64,000 nt of DNA from Catenaria anguillulae PL171 (GCA_002102555.1 MCFL01000073.1:56415-120414); one strand, 5' to 3'; positions 34,067 to 45,682 are shown, counted from the first letter of the stretch. A program made the numbers and translations. Notes: generated by a model from the letters alone, not told the origin.

Positions 34067-35830
34067 TTACTGGGCGCCGTCGAAACCAGCACCGCCGGCC
34101 TCCATCTGCTCCTTGACAAAGATCTCAAAGTACTGGTAAATGATGGTGACGGCCAACAAGATACCGGTACCCGAGCCAATAGCACCAAGCAAATCCGCAG
34201 ACACGGACAACAAGCCAATGCACAAACCGCCCAACATGGCGGCGGTCGGGATCACGCGCTTGAGCTCCTTGTACATGGTCGTGTCACGGTACCCACGAAT
34301 GACAAGGCCTTGGTCCTTGAGCTGGCGGGCCACGTCGCGCGGCGACGAGCCAGAGACCTCGATCCAAGCCTTGGACAGCAACGCACAGCCGCCGAGCAAG
34401 ATGGTCGTGTACAGGGTGAAGTGAATGGGGTCCATGAGCGCGGCCGTGATGGACTGGGGAGGCGTCAAGTAGTAGGCGAGGCCCGAGGTGGCAATCAGCT
34501 GCGACGAGCCCTCGTACGGCTTCCACACGCCCAAGAGGCGCACCACAAAGTTGTCGGGGAAGCGCGTGTGGAGCAATTGCGACACGAGGAACACGTTGGA
34601 GGCGAGCGCAGACTGGAGCATGATGGGCATGTTGGACGTGTAGAAGAGCTTGATCGGGTACGAGCCCGTTTGGCCCTGGACACGGGTCGACTTGACGGGG
34701 ATCTCGACACGCCACCCTTGGAGGTAGATGACAACGCCAAACACAACAACGGTAGCAGCCAAATTGAGAAGGTTGGGCAAGTGCGGGCGGTAGAGGGCCT
34801 CCTTGAGGGCGCGGAACTTGTCAGAGCGGGTCAAGAGCAAGTGGAAGAGCGAAATGATGGCGCCCTCAAACTCGGGACCACGGCCAGTGTTCATGGTCGT
34901 GGGCGAGAAGGCCTTCCACACAATGGTTTCGCAAATGTTGGTGGCAATGAAGAGCGAGATACCCGAGCCAAGACCGTAGCCCTTTTGAAGGAGCTCATCG
35001 AGGAGGATCACAATCATGCCGGCAAACACAAGCTGGAGAACGAGGAGCACGCAAATTCCGGCGCCGAGTTCACTTGGGTTGCCGTAGAAACCAGACATGA
35101 CTTGGACGGCGGCTTGGCCAAAAGTGATGAGCAGGGCAAAAACTGGGGACATGAAAGCAGCGCGAGACATTTGTAAGAATCATGAGAGAGAGCCCGTGAG
35201 CACGGAAGGAATGAAAAGCAGACGAATACGTACGCTTTTGAGCACCGTTGAACAATGCACGATCCTCCTTGACAGTGTAATCGACTTCAATGATGTTGGC
35301 GCCGGCCAGCAATTGCATACTCATACCCGAAGTAATGATGGGCGTGATACCGAGTTCCATGAGAGTACCGCGGTTACTGGCGAGAATGACACGCAACCAG
35401 TACATGGGATCGCTCGAGCCCGACGACATGATGCCGTAAAGCGGGATTTGCGAGCAGGACAAGAAGATGAAGAGAGTGACGGCGGTCCAGAGAACCTTTT
35501 GCTGGAAGGGGACCTTGCGCTCCGGGGCCGAAACCTCGGGCAGGACCGCCATGAAGGGGCGGATCAGATGAAGGAAGCGGACTAGACAAGAACAGAGCGT
35601 GAGCAAATGAGAAACTGTGCTCGTCACCACGATCCACCAAGTCGCCGCCTTGAGGTCATCTGCTGCCGAAAACGAATCAGGGTGCCACTGTCGGCGAGCT
35701 GGTTGGCGAGTGCCGTGTTTTCAGGGATGCAATGGATGCTGGGCTGCAGACAAGTCGGCGCAGGCGACACACTCAAGGCGACTGCGGATCGAATGGATGC
35801 GGAGGTCCGGAATATCGGCGTACATGACAT
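34067..35830 (-). CDS. SEC61: Sec61 alpha, protein translocation channel of the ER
   Basis: Ten-helix pore subunit of the ER translocon. Exons: 35824-35830, 35234-35581 and 34067-35142, 476 residues, the normal length. The first coding exon is only seven bases (ATGTCAT) and joins to give [19 protein letters not shown], matching the family start. Conserved parts include [34 protein letters not shown] (plug and lateral-gate region), the cytosolic loop [20 protein letters not shown], and [19 protein letters not shown]. Introns are 242 and 91 nt. An apparent ATG at 35170 lies inside the second intron and should not be used as start. Confidence 0.93.
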
Positions 35831-36704
35831 GGTGGTGTGCGAATCCAATGAGGGGTGGGGAGACACTGGTTAGGTTAGGGAAGCGTGTGGGCGAGATGGA
35901 GGTGGCGGCTTGAGTTGAGCTCCGGGTGCAGTGGCAGAATGCGATGTGGGCGGTGATGGCGACCGGGCTGAGTACACGCTGCTTTCGTGGCAAAAATGGT
36001 GGGAATTAACGATTACTTGCCGGATGGAGGGAGAGCTGCCATGTGGATGTGGCAGAGCCAATGGCACCAATGTTTTTGGGCGTTCGCGATCAACACGCAC
36101 TGACACGGACGTTGTCGAGCTCAAGTGCAGGTGGGCGGCGGCGGCGCTGGCTGTCAGGCACGTGTGTTGAGGTTACAAAGCAATCTAGTGTTGGAGCGCT
36201 CTGATTGGCTGCGTTTCCCCTTCTTCGGCTCACGTGGCAAATGAAGAGGATATGCGGTTCAAGATCGGAGGCCCACGCGTCCCTTGGCTCGACTCCCGAT
36301 GCACCGCTACCGCTGGATGCACTGCCCGTGCCTGTTACCAGGTTCTTGTGCTTGCCTTAACCTTCTGCAATGATGCATCGCAATCGATCTCAAGAACGGC
36401 TCGATCGGCAAGGCGGCATGAGAAACATAGGTATTCTGCTCGCAAGCGGTAGGCTGGGGCTGTTGATTAAGGATGCATGACAAAGGAATCATGCGTGAAT
36501 GATCATGCATGATTGTGGCGGCAAGCGGTGTAAATATGCCTGGTCGACCAACCCGTCCGATCCACGGACGACGAAGACGCCCGTGGCCAACCAATGTGTG
36601 TGGTCCGCGACAGATGAATTCTTATAAATCCCACATCCCCGCTCCAAACTGGCCCCGTCAACCTACCCATGACGAATCCATTAACCCATGAATGCGCACC
36701 AAAA
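35831..36704. other. Divergent intergenic region
   Basis: About 870 bp between the Sec61 and C2-protein genes. Apart from the TATA-like site before the C2 gene I see no gene, RNA or repeat. Confidence 0.4.
36623..36629 (+). promoter_or_regulatory. TATA-like box of the C2-domain gene
   Basis: TATAAAT 76 bp before the ATG at 36705. Position and motif only. Confidence 0.45.
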
Positions 36705-37411
36705 ATGACCATCGGAATCCTCAAAATCTACTGCAGTATGCATCACGCTCCTTCATCCTGTCCATGGCTCCGCCAACGAGTTTGACCCCGCCCAATGTCT
36801 CCTCGCAGTCCGCGGCAGCAACCTCTTCAACTGCGACAAGTATAGTAAGCAGGACCCGTACCTCAACTTCAAGCTCGGCAACATGACCGTGTCGACCACA
36901 GCCCACTCTCGCGGAGGCCTGAATCCCTCCTGGTTCCAAACTGTCGACTTGCTTGTCCATCCTAAATTTGCGAAAACCAAGGAGGACGCGGACGCACTCA
37001 TTACTGGCAAATTGGCCATTAGCGCTTGGGATGAGGACTTGATGAGCAATGATTTCATTGGGTCTTGCACTTTGGACATTTCGCCCATCTTGGCTGGCAA
37101 GGGTTGCGTTGCTTTCAACGGCGAGGTGAAATTGATGCGCGACCGCGAAGGCGGTCAAGGCGGAATGCAGGATGCTGGCATGGTTCGACTTCACATCAGC
37201 TTTGTTGAGCTCAGCGAGGTACTTGTTCATACATATCATTATGGAGCAGTGAGACTCTACTGACATCCGTATGCATTGCCCGTTTCTCTCTGAAAAACAG
37301 GACGATTGTGCCATCTATGAAAAGAAGCTGGCCAAAGCCCAGATCAAACAGGGAGCAGGGGCCGTCCTCAAGATTGGCAAGGCAGTTTCCAATATCGCGG
37401 CCAATAGTTGA
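36705..37411 (+). CDS. Single C2-domain protein
   Basis: Small protein made almost entirely of one C2 domain, a calcium/phospholipid-binding beta sandwich. Exons 36705-36735, 36809-37218 and 37301-37411 give 183 residues. The first 31-nt exon encodes MTIGILKIYC; exon 2 continues with LFNCDKYSKQDPYLNFKLGN and GLNPSWFQTVDLLVHP. Possible calcium-loop acidic residues are in KYSKQDPY and AWDEDLMSNDFIG, so at least part of the usual Asp set is kept. A basic helical tail (KKLAKAQIKQGAGAVLKIGK) ends it. Similar short C2 proteins in fungi act in membrane traffic or stress signalling, but the role here is not shown. Confidence 0.8.
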
Positions 37412-38279
37412 ATGGATTGTTTCTTGAGCTTTCTCAATGTTATCGGTATTCTCAGGTTCTCGTTGTTTCTACCCTTCCATGGACACAGCAGAATCCACGG
37501 TGCCCATCTGTTTCCAGTAACAATTGTGAAAAAGTTGACAACGGCAGTCACATCCTGTCCTCACATGTACCCCAATGCAAAAAATCTTTACATGGCGCCA
37601 TATCAGTTCGAATCTACAAGACAAACGAACTCTTCAAGTTCGAGAGCACATCTCTTGGACTACAGCTGAATGCGTCAGAGGAATGACATGCAAAGCCATG
37701 CAACAATGACCTTTTCATGTACACTATTTATGAACCCTCACCGCTGTTGCTTGGTGTGGGAAATGTGGAAACGACTTGAACCGAGCCAAAACCAGTCAAT
37801 AGACGCGTAAGCAGGGGCTCTGGTTCGTCTCAAGTGAGACATGACTGGTCGAATTGGGCATGCGCCGCCGCGCATCTGTCTGAATAAGTTAAAAAGCAAG
37901 TTCCAGAAATTCATCGCCGCTACAAATTAAAATCGGTTGGTTGGTTAGCGGATCGCTTCGCAGGCAACCGAGCTCGTTTCGAGGGGTGTGAAACAGGTGA
38001 TCCCAGGTGCTGCTGCCAGATCTGACCGCACAAACTGTGGCAGAGCACTGCTGCTCCTTCGGCCTCGATTTTCATTGTACACGCATCATGCCATGCGTGC
38101 GGGCAGGGGTACTTAGTACCCTGGTGCTCGGATTTGTTGCGCTCCGTCAACGAGTATAGAAGTGTATGAGTGCCCCTTTCTCCGCCCACTCTACAGCACG
38201 ATCCTTTGCCGTTTGAACAGCATTCTCGTACCGAGTTCTTTTGAATCCTGAATCAGTCATTCCCTCTCGCAAGTAAAAC
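37412..38279. other. Intergenic region
   Basis: About 870 bp with short frames only; nothing recognisable. It contains the promoter of the next gene. Confidence 0.35.
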
Positions 38280-39264
38280 ATGATATCTGTCGTGATCATT
38301 GCTCTCCTGGTCAGTGTCCCCGCCACCACTTTTGCGCAGCGGAGAACTTGCAGCACAAGCAGTGATTGTGGGCCACCGTCATTTGTACGCTTTGCTTTCC
38401 ACATTTCATCTGATGCGTTTTGCTATGAATACCATTACGAGCATGTATGTAAATATTTCCTAGTTTGACTCGCTCAGTTGCGACCAAGGCGTTTGCATGC
38501 CAAGTTCCTGCTCAGGGCTTACGCCATGCTCGAGATTCAACCCTGACACATTTTGCCCAACCTGGGGTGGCGGCGGGCGGTGTATTCCGCGGCTTGGTGC
38601 AGGATCTCAGTGCTCGTGGTCACAAAGTCTTGGGCAAGAACAGCCTTGCACGCCAGGAATCATTTGCTCTGGATTTGGCCAAGGGACATGTGTGCAAGAT
38701 CCAAACACAACCGGCGTGACCACCTCGTCGTCGCCATCGCCCGCATCAACGACCGCTCCATCATTTCCACCGAGTTCAAGCCAAACCGAGCTGATTCCAT
38801 CACGAACAGCGACGCCAACTCCAATTGTGCTCGATAACAATTCCGACTCGGATGTCCACCTTTTGCTGCCACTCCCATGGGTTCTTGTGCTCGTGGCATG
38901 CTCTGCGGCCCTTTTGGTCTTTGCGATCTCTCGCTATCGGCAACACCGTCGCTTTCACCAACCGCCACGTCCCACACTCGCGGCTCCCAAACCAGCGCCG
39001 GCACCCGTCTTACCGTTTGGTCCAGAAACGTCCAACACCAGCCGCCCGTATGGATCCCGGATTGAAGAACATGTGGAATACGTGACTGTGGGCCAGCCTA
39101 TTGTGGAATTTGCGGCGGAACCGATTCGCCAAGTCGTCCATCCACGCATGTCGTCGCTCACGTCCACAGCGCGCCAGGTAATACCGATTGTCACGATGCC
39201 GCAACCGCACCCGTTGACCCAACAAGAGCCGGTTGGAATGGACCGGTCGCGTGGGAACTGGTGA
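38280..39264 (+). CDS. Single-pass surface protein, Cys-rich ectodomain (paralogue 1)
   Basis: Exons 38280-38384 and 38464-39264 (79-nt intron, GTACGC...CTAG), 301 residues. A signal peptide (MISVVIIALLVSVPATTFAQ) precedes a Cys-rich domain with CPTWGGGGRCIPRLGAGSQC and SLGQEQPCTPGIICSGFG. A Ser/Thr stalk, one transmembrane helix (LLPLPWVLVLVACSAALLVF) and a Pro-rich cytoplasmic tail follow. The tail contains RPYGSRIEEHVEYVTVG. Ectodomain and tail motif are shared with the minus-strand gene at 40922-42549, so the two are paralogues. Architecture suggests a receptor or adhesion sensor. I do not recognise a named family. Confidence 0.75.
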
Positions 39265-39973
39265 GCTGCAATTTCCCGTCATGGATGTCGCAATAGAGGC
39301 ACGAGGACACCGCTAGAGTGGGGCGGAAGCGTTGTCGAACGGAAATTTGAGTGTTACAATACATACACCGAATAGAATGCATGAGCCTTGGACCACTCGC
39401 GTGCTGCGATGCCTCATCTTGTGGGTGTTGCCAGTGTCTCCATCATGTTCGCGCCCACGCTACAAAGTCTCTTTCATCAATTTGTCCCGTCTCCCGCATT
39501 CGCATTGACAATGTGGAAGCATCTTTGCCATTCTCCCGTGCGATTTGCAAGTTTCATGCCTAAGCGGTGTGAGTCGGCGCAGCCCCATCCGTCCAATGTC
39601 TAACAAAAAACAACGGATTACAAGTGCATCCGGTCGTCCATTACCGAGCACGTCAATCCCGCATACATGGAAATATACTACCCCGTGTACACGCAGCTCC
39701 TTTGTCCTTGTCGGCTTGCCTCAGCCCATGACACAATGTATTTCTTCTGCTTTTGGTTGTCATCAAGGATGTGAGAGACAAATATAGCCATTGTCACTGA
39801 CGCGTCTATTTACTATGTCGATATCGTTGAGGACTCAGATGCAAGGAAAAGTGGGCGAAAAAGCGATAATGTACAGCATGGAATATGGCCCTGGAATACA
39901 GCCGTGCCATCGCGGCGCTATGGGCGTCGGCAAAGCGTTTGTACGAGCTCACACTTCCGATCGAGCTGGCAGG
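39265..39973. other. Intergenic region
   Basis: About 700 bp without a supported gene, running up to the TATA-like site of the next gene. Confidence 0.35.
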
Positions 39974-39980
39974 TATATAA
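39974..39980 (+). promoter_or_regulatory. TATA-like box
   Basis: TATATAA at 39974, 42 bp before the in-frame ATG at 40022, which argues that the frame open from 39791 is not translated from its first Met. Confidence 0.45.
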
Positions 39981-40021
39981 ACCAGCACCTGCCCATTCGA
40001 CATTCTAGTCACTTTTTCGAT

Positions 40022-40717
40022 ATGAACGCATCAGCAAATGAGCAGACCCTACTTCACATAATACCTCACGTCTCGCACAATATGATGTCTCACATTCCTG
40101 TTACCAGCCGACACCATCACATGGCTGTTTGGCTCTTGCTCAACGCGTGCCAAATCACATTCGCACTTGCAGCACCTGTCGCACTCACAACCACCACCAC
40201 AACATCGACGTATGACGCAGCCTCTTCCACCACCCCACTCAGTTCATCCATTCACACAATACCCGACGCCTCTGCCGATGTCCAAGCCGCCGGCTCGCTT
40301 TTTTCGATCCTGTCCACGTCCAAATGCGAGATCACGTCTACGCCACTTGCTCCCGCCGCCGCCATCACGCGCGGCGAATGGGATCCAATCGATAAGCCCT
40401 ACATCCTTGCACTCTTCATGCTGGGTGTGATTCTCGTCGGCATCATTGTTGCCTGCCGAACATGTAAAGGATGCTCGCCCCAGATTCATCCAGGCGACGC
40501 GTACTTGCGATACAGGAGGCGGCCGGTGGCAGACGACGTCATGGGTGGTCCCGGCAGAGGCACGGGCAGGCATCATGTGGTGGCACCGGCGGCCGTGGTG
40601 GGAACTGGACCGGGCATGTCAGCCGTTAGCGCGTTCGGAAGTCAAGCCGGAGTTCCAAGAAGGGAAGGGCAAGCCCAGCAAACGAGACCGGTCGGAAGGT
40701 TGTTGGGCGAATTGTAA
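40022..40717 (+). CDS. Small single-pass membrane protein
   Basis: Intronless frame of 231 residues from ATG 40022; a Met at 40122 would place a signal peptide at the very start (MAVWLLLNACQITFALAAPV). A Thr/Ser-rich ectodomain of about 70 residues follows, then one transmembrane helix (YILALFMLGVILVGIIVACR) directly before CKGC, and a Gly/Arg-rich cytoplasmic tail. It lies between the two paralogous surface-protein genes and has the same overall plan, but lacks their Cys-rich domain and tail motif. No family recognised. Confidence 0.6.
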   Translation: MNASANEQTLLHIIPHVSHNMMSHIPVTSRHHHMAVWLLLNACQITFALAAPVALTTTTTTSTYDAASSTTPLSSSIHTIPDASADVQAAGSLFSILSTSKCEITSTPLAPAAAITRGEWDPIDKPYILALFMLGVILVGIIVACRTCKGCSPQIHPGDAYLRYRRRPVADDVMGGPGRGTGRHHVVAPAAVVGTGPGMSAVSAFGSQAGVPRREGQAQQTRPVGRLLGEL

Positions 40718-40921
40718 GTCGGTGAGAGTGAGCGGGTTGTGATATTGATGGCGTGTGACTGGGGCAGTTGCCAAAGATTTTGGGAATTTATTCAATATAC
40801 ATTTATATGATTCAGCTGGAAAGGAGTACTTGGGTGCACCTGTCTCGCTTGTGAGCGGAAACTGGGAAACAGTCCTCTATGATCATTCTATCAAAGAAAA
40901 CGCAAAAACATGATCCAATCA

Positions 40922-42549
40922 TTACCTTCCACCAACAGCACCTCCGGGCAACACCAACTCTTCATCGCCCGGCCCACCTAGCACTTGAATCCCGCCTTGT
41001 CCAACGTGCCCTTGTCCAACCCCATCGGCATCTGCCGATCCCAAATGCACACTTGCAGGCGCAGGATGAGGCCGCACCGCCACATTTGTCGCCGACATTG
41101 GCCGCTGCAAGGTACTGTTACGCACGGGCTCGGGCATGGCGAGCGTGTAACCGGGGTTTGGTGTAGGCATGGCCATTGGATACATTGGCGGCGAGGTGGC
41201 GTAGGTTGGCGGGTACGCTGTCGACTCGCCTGACGCGTACATGGCTGATGCAGCGGGCGGCGGATACACTGGTGTGGGAGCCGATGGCGGCGGGGGGTAC
41301 ACGCTGCCCGAAACAGGCGCGGCCGTAGGTGGAATGTGGTACATGGGCGTTGTAGCATAGTATCCGGCAGCTGCCGGTTGCGGCGGGTACACGGGTAGTT
41401 GAGCTGGCTGCTCGTACTCATAAGTGGTTGGTCCAACTTCCACATAATCCACGTGCTCCTCAATGGGCGATCCGTACGGCCGAGCGGGCGGGGGTGTTGG
41501 CGCGCTCGGTTCGGGCTGCGACACGGGCCGTGGCGGAGGCATGTCAGGTACAGACGCGCCTGCTGCTGCTGCCGCCGATACCGAAGGTGACACGGGACTT
41601 GCACCAGCGGGTGGCCGCGGTGGTGTGGGTCCCGCGGTCGCATACGGTGCGGGTGCGGTCAGCGGCCGCGGAGGACTTGGTGCGTAGTTCCTGCGCGAGA
41701 TGCACTGGTACACAGCCGACCCAATGATGGTGCAAGCAACGAGCAACCAGACGAGGAAAAAGGCGCCAAACGGCGAGCCTGAGCTGCTTGACCACGACGA
41801 AGAGGAGCGTGTGGTAGTGCTGTCAGACGGATCGGTCGCAGTCGGAGTGGTCGATGATGTTGAGGTGCGGGTTGCGGTACTTGACGAGGTCGAGGTACGT
41901 GTGGCAGATGAAGTAGAGGTGGATTGCGAGCTGGTGGTACTTGATCCGCCGCTACCGTTATCGTCATCGTTGTTGCCCGACCCCGATCCACCCGACGGTG
42001 GCGGACGTGGTGGCGGCTGCGGCGGACGCCCACCTCCTCCATCGCCTCCTCCCCCGCCACCACCCGGCCGTGTGCAAGTCTTGGATCCAAAGCCCGTACA
42101 CTCGAGTCCTGCACGGCACGGCTGTTCCTGGCCCAACGATGGCGACCAACTGCATGAAGCACCCTCGCCCAATCGTGGCGCACAACGCCCGCCGCCGCCC
42201 CAGGTCGGGCAGTATGTGTTTGGATCAAAATCTTGGCACTTTAGATGGCCGCTGCAAGTCTTTGGCATGCACCGCCCACCTTCGCACACTTGCGGGACTG
42301 GTGTTTGCATTGGCAGTGATCAGAGTTGGCCGAGTAACTGAGAGTCTTGTGCGAGACAGGAACACAGGTCAACGTACTGAAGAATGTCGATGGACAGTCG
42401 CCATCTGCCGAGCACCGCCCTTGGGAGAGCACGGCCGGAATCAAGGAAAGCCCAAAGATGCAGGCAAGGATAATGTAGGCGGTTGGGGGCGTCGATGACC
42501 ATCCTCGACTGGGCGAGTGCCTTGTTTTTTGGAGCTCTTTTCTGGGCAT
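40922..42549 (-). CDS. Single-pass surface protein, Cys-rich ectodomain (paralogue 2)
   Basis: Exons 42378-42549 and 40922-42297 with an 80-nt intron, 515 residues. A signal/anchor helix (AYIILACIFGLSLIPAVLSQ) precedes a Cys-rich ectodomain: CEGGRCMPKTCSGHLKC, CPTWGGGGRCAPRLGEGASC and SLGQEQPCRAGLECTGFG. A Gly-rich then Ser/Thr-rich stalk, a transmembrane helix (GAFFLVWLLVACTIIGSAVY) and a 230-residue Pro/Tyr/Ala-rich tail follow. The tail begins with RPYGSPIEEHVDYVEVG, the motif also present in the gene at 38280. The intron falls at the equivalent place. The Met at 42310 lies inside the intron and is not a start. Confidence 0.77.
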
Positions 42550-43177
42550 TGTCGTCCAACTTATCGTCTACGCCTTACGCATTGGTCCATGTGTACTGTA
42601 TCGGTGCATAGTGCAACGGTGACGTTTGCGAGGCCGGAAGGTGCCGGGGATCCGCTTGCCTTTTGAATGCCATGTCTCGGTCCTCCACGAGTGAATGGAT
42701 TGTGTTGTGGTGACTTGAAACACACACGAACTGAGAGCGCCCAAAACGGGGGGGAGCTCCCTGGCCGTGACCAGCTGCCGTATTATTTACCTATCGCCTA
42801 TGACGCATCGCCATAAGGATAATGACCCCCATGCCTAGTGCAGCAGTGAATGAATGATCCGAGGCATCAACGCAAGCAAGGAATCGTCGGTGATGACCAA
42901 ACAGTCGGACACGGACTGCTGGGAATCTGAGCGACCAGAGCCGAGCGACAGAGTAGGAGCAGGCATTGGCTACTGCAAATGCCCAGAATCAATCTGTCTA
43001 CTGCTGCTTCGGCGAAATGCGACGGATCAGGACCATGAGTGAACGGAGGTCAGGAAGTAGTATATCAATTGTGTCGTGGGTTGGTGCTTGGAGGTGAGGA
43101 GGAATAACTGTGTAAACGAATGCATGCTAAACGCTAACGGAAATGAGGACAGCCTCTGCCGTCGCCTTGAACCTCCC
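42550..43177. other. Intergenic region
   Basis: About 630 bp; no gene or RNA supported. Confidence 0.35.
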
Positions 43178-43582
43178 TCAACTGCTTTCAACAGGCTTCT
43201 TGCTCAACACTTCTGGCCGCTTGCGCTCCAACTTTGCCAAACACCCCGGACACACATGATGCAACAGCTTAGGCCCGTGGCACACGGGGCAGGGGACAAT
43301 GTCTTCGCGGTTCTTGAGTCCCTTGTTGGACATGCGCATGCGCTTCTTGCCGTGTGTGGTGCGGGACTTTGGCACGGCCATGAGAAAGCCCGGCAACAGG
43401 TCGGTGAGGATGGCGGGGAGGATGATGCGGCTGGCGGCGGCGGATGCGCCAGAGAAGAGTGCTGGCCTGGAGACGACGGCGGCGGCGGCGGATGGCGAGG
43501 ACGATGCCAAGGAGGCAGCGGACCGCCAGGTCAATGTGGACAGGGAGGTCCAGAGGGAAGAGACGAGGGTTGTTGCAGACAT
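43178..43582 (-). CDS. MRPL32: Mitochondrial ribosomal protein bL32m
   Basis: Protein of the mitochondrial large ribosomal subunit, 134 residues. A Ser/Ala-rich, weakly basic presequence runs to about residue 65; the mature-like part starts near AVPKSRTTHGKKRMRMSNKG. The zinc-binding CPVCHGPK...HHVCPGC shows the CxxC-CxxC pattern of bL32. In yeast the presequence is removed by the m-AAA protease, a step that controls ribosome assembly; the same may hold here. No intron is seen. Confidence 0.9.
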   Translation of the reverse strand: MSATTLVSSLWTSLSTLTWRSAASLASSSPSAAAAVVSRPALFSGASAAASRIILPAILTDLLPGFLMAVPKSRTTHGKKRMRMSNKGLKNREDIVPCPVCHGPKLLHHVCPGCLAKLERKRPEVLSKKPVESS

Positions 43583-44010
43583 GGCTTTGGGCGAACTGGG
43601 GGTTGGCTGGAGAGGGCGACTTGAGGCGATTGCACACAGTCCGTGAGCCAGACTAGCAGCGCTTCATACATAGATCAAAGAAAGTACAGATTCATGATCA
43701 TTATAATTATCCAGTCACGTGCCTGGTGTTGAGTGGTGGGGGGACCTGGAGAGCAGATCGGCGGGCCATTGCCATCGGCCAGAGTCGATATCATATCGTC
43801 AGTCAGCCGCGAGGAAGCAGCCGGTGGGGGTGGGGGTGGGGATGCTGCACCCGCACTCGCCCGACGCTCCTCGACCGACGCTCCATCGTTCATGGTATCG
43901 AGCCACTCCCACAGACCTTTAGCGAATGCATTCTGATTGAGTCCTCACTGCTCTGCTCCTTGACCGCCAGCGCCATCGATCCATATCCGGAATCCGTCTT
44001 CATCACCACC
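43583..44010. other. Divergent intergenic region
   Basis: About 430 bp between two nuclear genes for mitochondrial proteins (bL32m and dihydrolipoamide dehydrogenase). A G-rich stretch (GGGGGTGGGGGTGGGG) lies near 43830. Confidence 0.45.
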
Positions 44011-45682
44011 ATGCTCCGCACCGCACTCTCGTCCGCGGTATGCCACTCCCGCCATTCATTCCGGCCATCAACATACATCTCGCGATCCTAAACGAGGCCC
44101 ACTCTTTGATTTCCTGCAGATCCGCCCCTCGGTCGCCTCGCCGCGCTTTGTCATGTACTCTGCCGCCGCCCGCTCTCTCGCCACGGCCGCTTCGGGCGAG
44201 GAGCACGATGTGGTCGTGATTGGCGGTGGACCCGGCGGCTACGTTGCCGCCATCAAGGCTGCCCAATTGGGTCTCAAGGCCGCGTGTGTCGAGAAGCGCG
44301 GGTCCCTTGGCGGCACGTGCCTCAATGTCGGGTGCATCCCCTCCAAGGCGCTCCTCAACAACTCGCACATGTTGCACCAGGCTCAGCATGATTTCAAGGA
44401 GCGGGGTATTGATGGTATGTGCCGCTCTCTTATCGTCTCCTCTTTTTTTTCAGTTTACTGGGAATTGACGTTAGGCGTCGTGGTGGCTTTAGTCTCCTCT
44501 GTGTCCCTCAACCTCGACAAGATGATGGACAACAAGAACAAGATTGTCAAGTCGCTCACGGGCGGCATTGAAATGCTCTTCAAGAAGAACAAGGTCACTT
44601 ACGCCAAGGGCCACGGCCGCATGCTGTCTCCGACCGAAGTCGAAGTGACGGCCGCCGACGGCTCCACCTCGGTCATCAAGACAAAGCACGTGATTGTTGC
44701 CACGGGCTCGGAACCCGCCTCGTTCCCCAACATTCCCATTGACGAGGACAAGATTGTCTCGTCGACGGGCGCGCTCTCGCTTTCCAAGGTGCCCAACCAC
44801 CTCATTGTCATTGGCGCCGGTGTGATTGGCCTCGAGTTGGGATCCGTTTGGTCGCGCCTTGGCGCAAAGGTGACGGTGGTCGAGTTCCAAGGCGCCATTG
44901 GCGCCGGCATGGATGCGCAAATGGCCAAGGAGTTCCACAAGACGCTCAAGAAGCAAGGCCTCGAGTTTATGCTCAACACCAAGGTGCTGTCGACCAAGGT
45001 GGACGGCAACGAGGTCAAGGTCGAGGTCGAGGACGTCAAGACGGGCAAGACCCAAGTGCTCGAGGCCGAAACTGTGCTCGTGTCGATTGGCCGCAAGCCA
45101 TACACGGACAACTTGGGTCTTGAAAACATTGGCTTGCAAACCGACAACCGCGGCCGCATCCCGATCGACGCACACTTGCGCACGGCCGTGTCCAACGTGT
45201 GGGCCATTGGCGACGTTGTTGCTGGGCCCATGCTTGCACACAAGGCCGAGGAGGAGGGCATTGCTGCTGTGGAGAACATCATCAACGGCGCCGGCCACGT
45301 CAACTACGACGCCATTCCGTCCGTCATTTACACGCATCCCGAGGTTGCCTGGGTCGGCTTGACCGAGGAGCAGGTCAAGGAAAAGGGCATCGAGTACAAT
45401 GTCGGCACCTTCCCGTTCTTGGCCAACTCGCGTGCAAAGGCCAACGGCGATACTTCAGGCTTGGTCAAGATTATCTCGGACAAGAAGACGGATCGCATGT
45501 TGGGCGTGCACATCATTGGCCCCAACGCTGGCGAGATGATTGGCGAGGCCACGTTGGCCATTGAGTATGGCGCCAGTTCCGAGGATGTTGCCCGGACGTG
45601 CCACGCACATCCAACCCTGTCCGAGGCTTTCAAGGAGGCGTGCATGGCGGCCTATGGTAACAAGAAGGCCATTCACATTTGA
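44011..45682 (+). CDS. LPD1: Dihydrolipoamide dehydrogenase, mitochondrial (E3)
   Basis: FAD-dependent E3 subunit of pyruvate, 2-oxoglutarate and branched-chain dehydrogenase complexes and the glycine cleavage system. Exons 44011-44037, 44120-44414 and 44493-45682, 503 residues. The 27-nt first exon plus the start of exon 2 gives a mitochondrial presequence ([20 protein letters not shown]). Motifs: [17 protein letters not shown] (FAD), [13 protein letters not shown] with the redox Cys pair, [13 protein letters not shown] (NAD), [17 protein letters not shown], and [13 protein letters not shown] with the catalytic His-Glu. The second intron is 78 nt and stop-free, so an unspliced frame also reads through, but the inserted residues do not belong to the family. 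Confidence 0.95.

Noticed and set aside
35110..35170. Methionine at 35170 as the Sec61 start
   Set aside because: It lies in the second intron. Starting there would lose the first transmembrane helix and plug, both encoded by exon 2.
34040..35176. 378-codon plus-strand frame across the Sec61 gene
   Set aside because: It is the antisense shadow of Sec61 alpha exon 3; its composition is that of a reverse-complement frame and it has no family resemblance.
44489..45337. 282-codon minus-strand frame
   Set aside because: Shadow of dihydrolipoamide dehydrogenase, whose plus-strand motifs are unambiguous.
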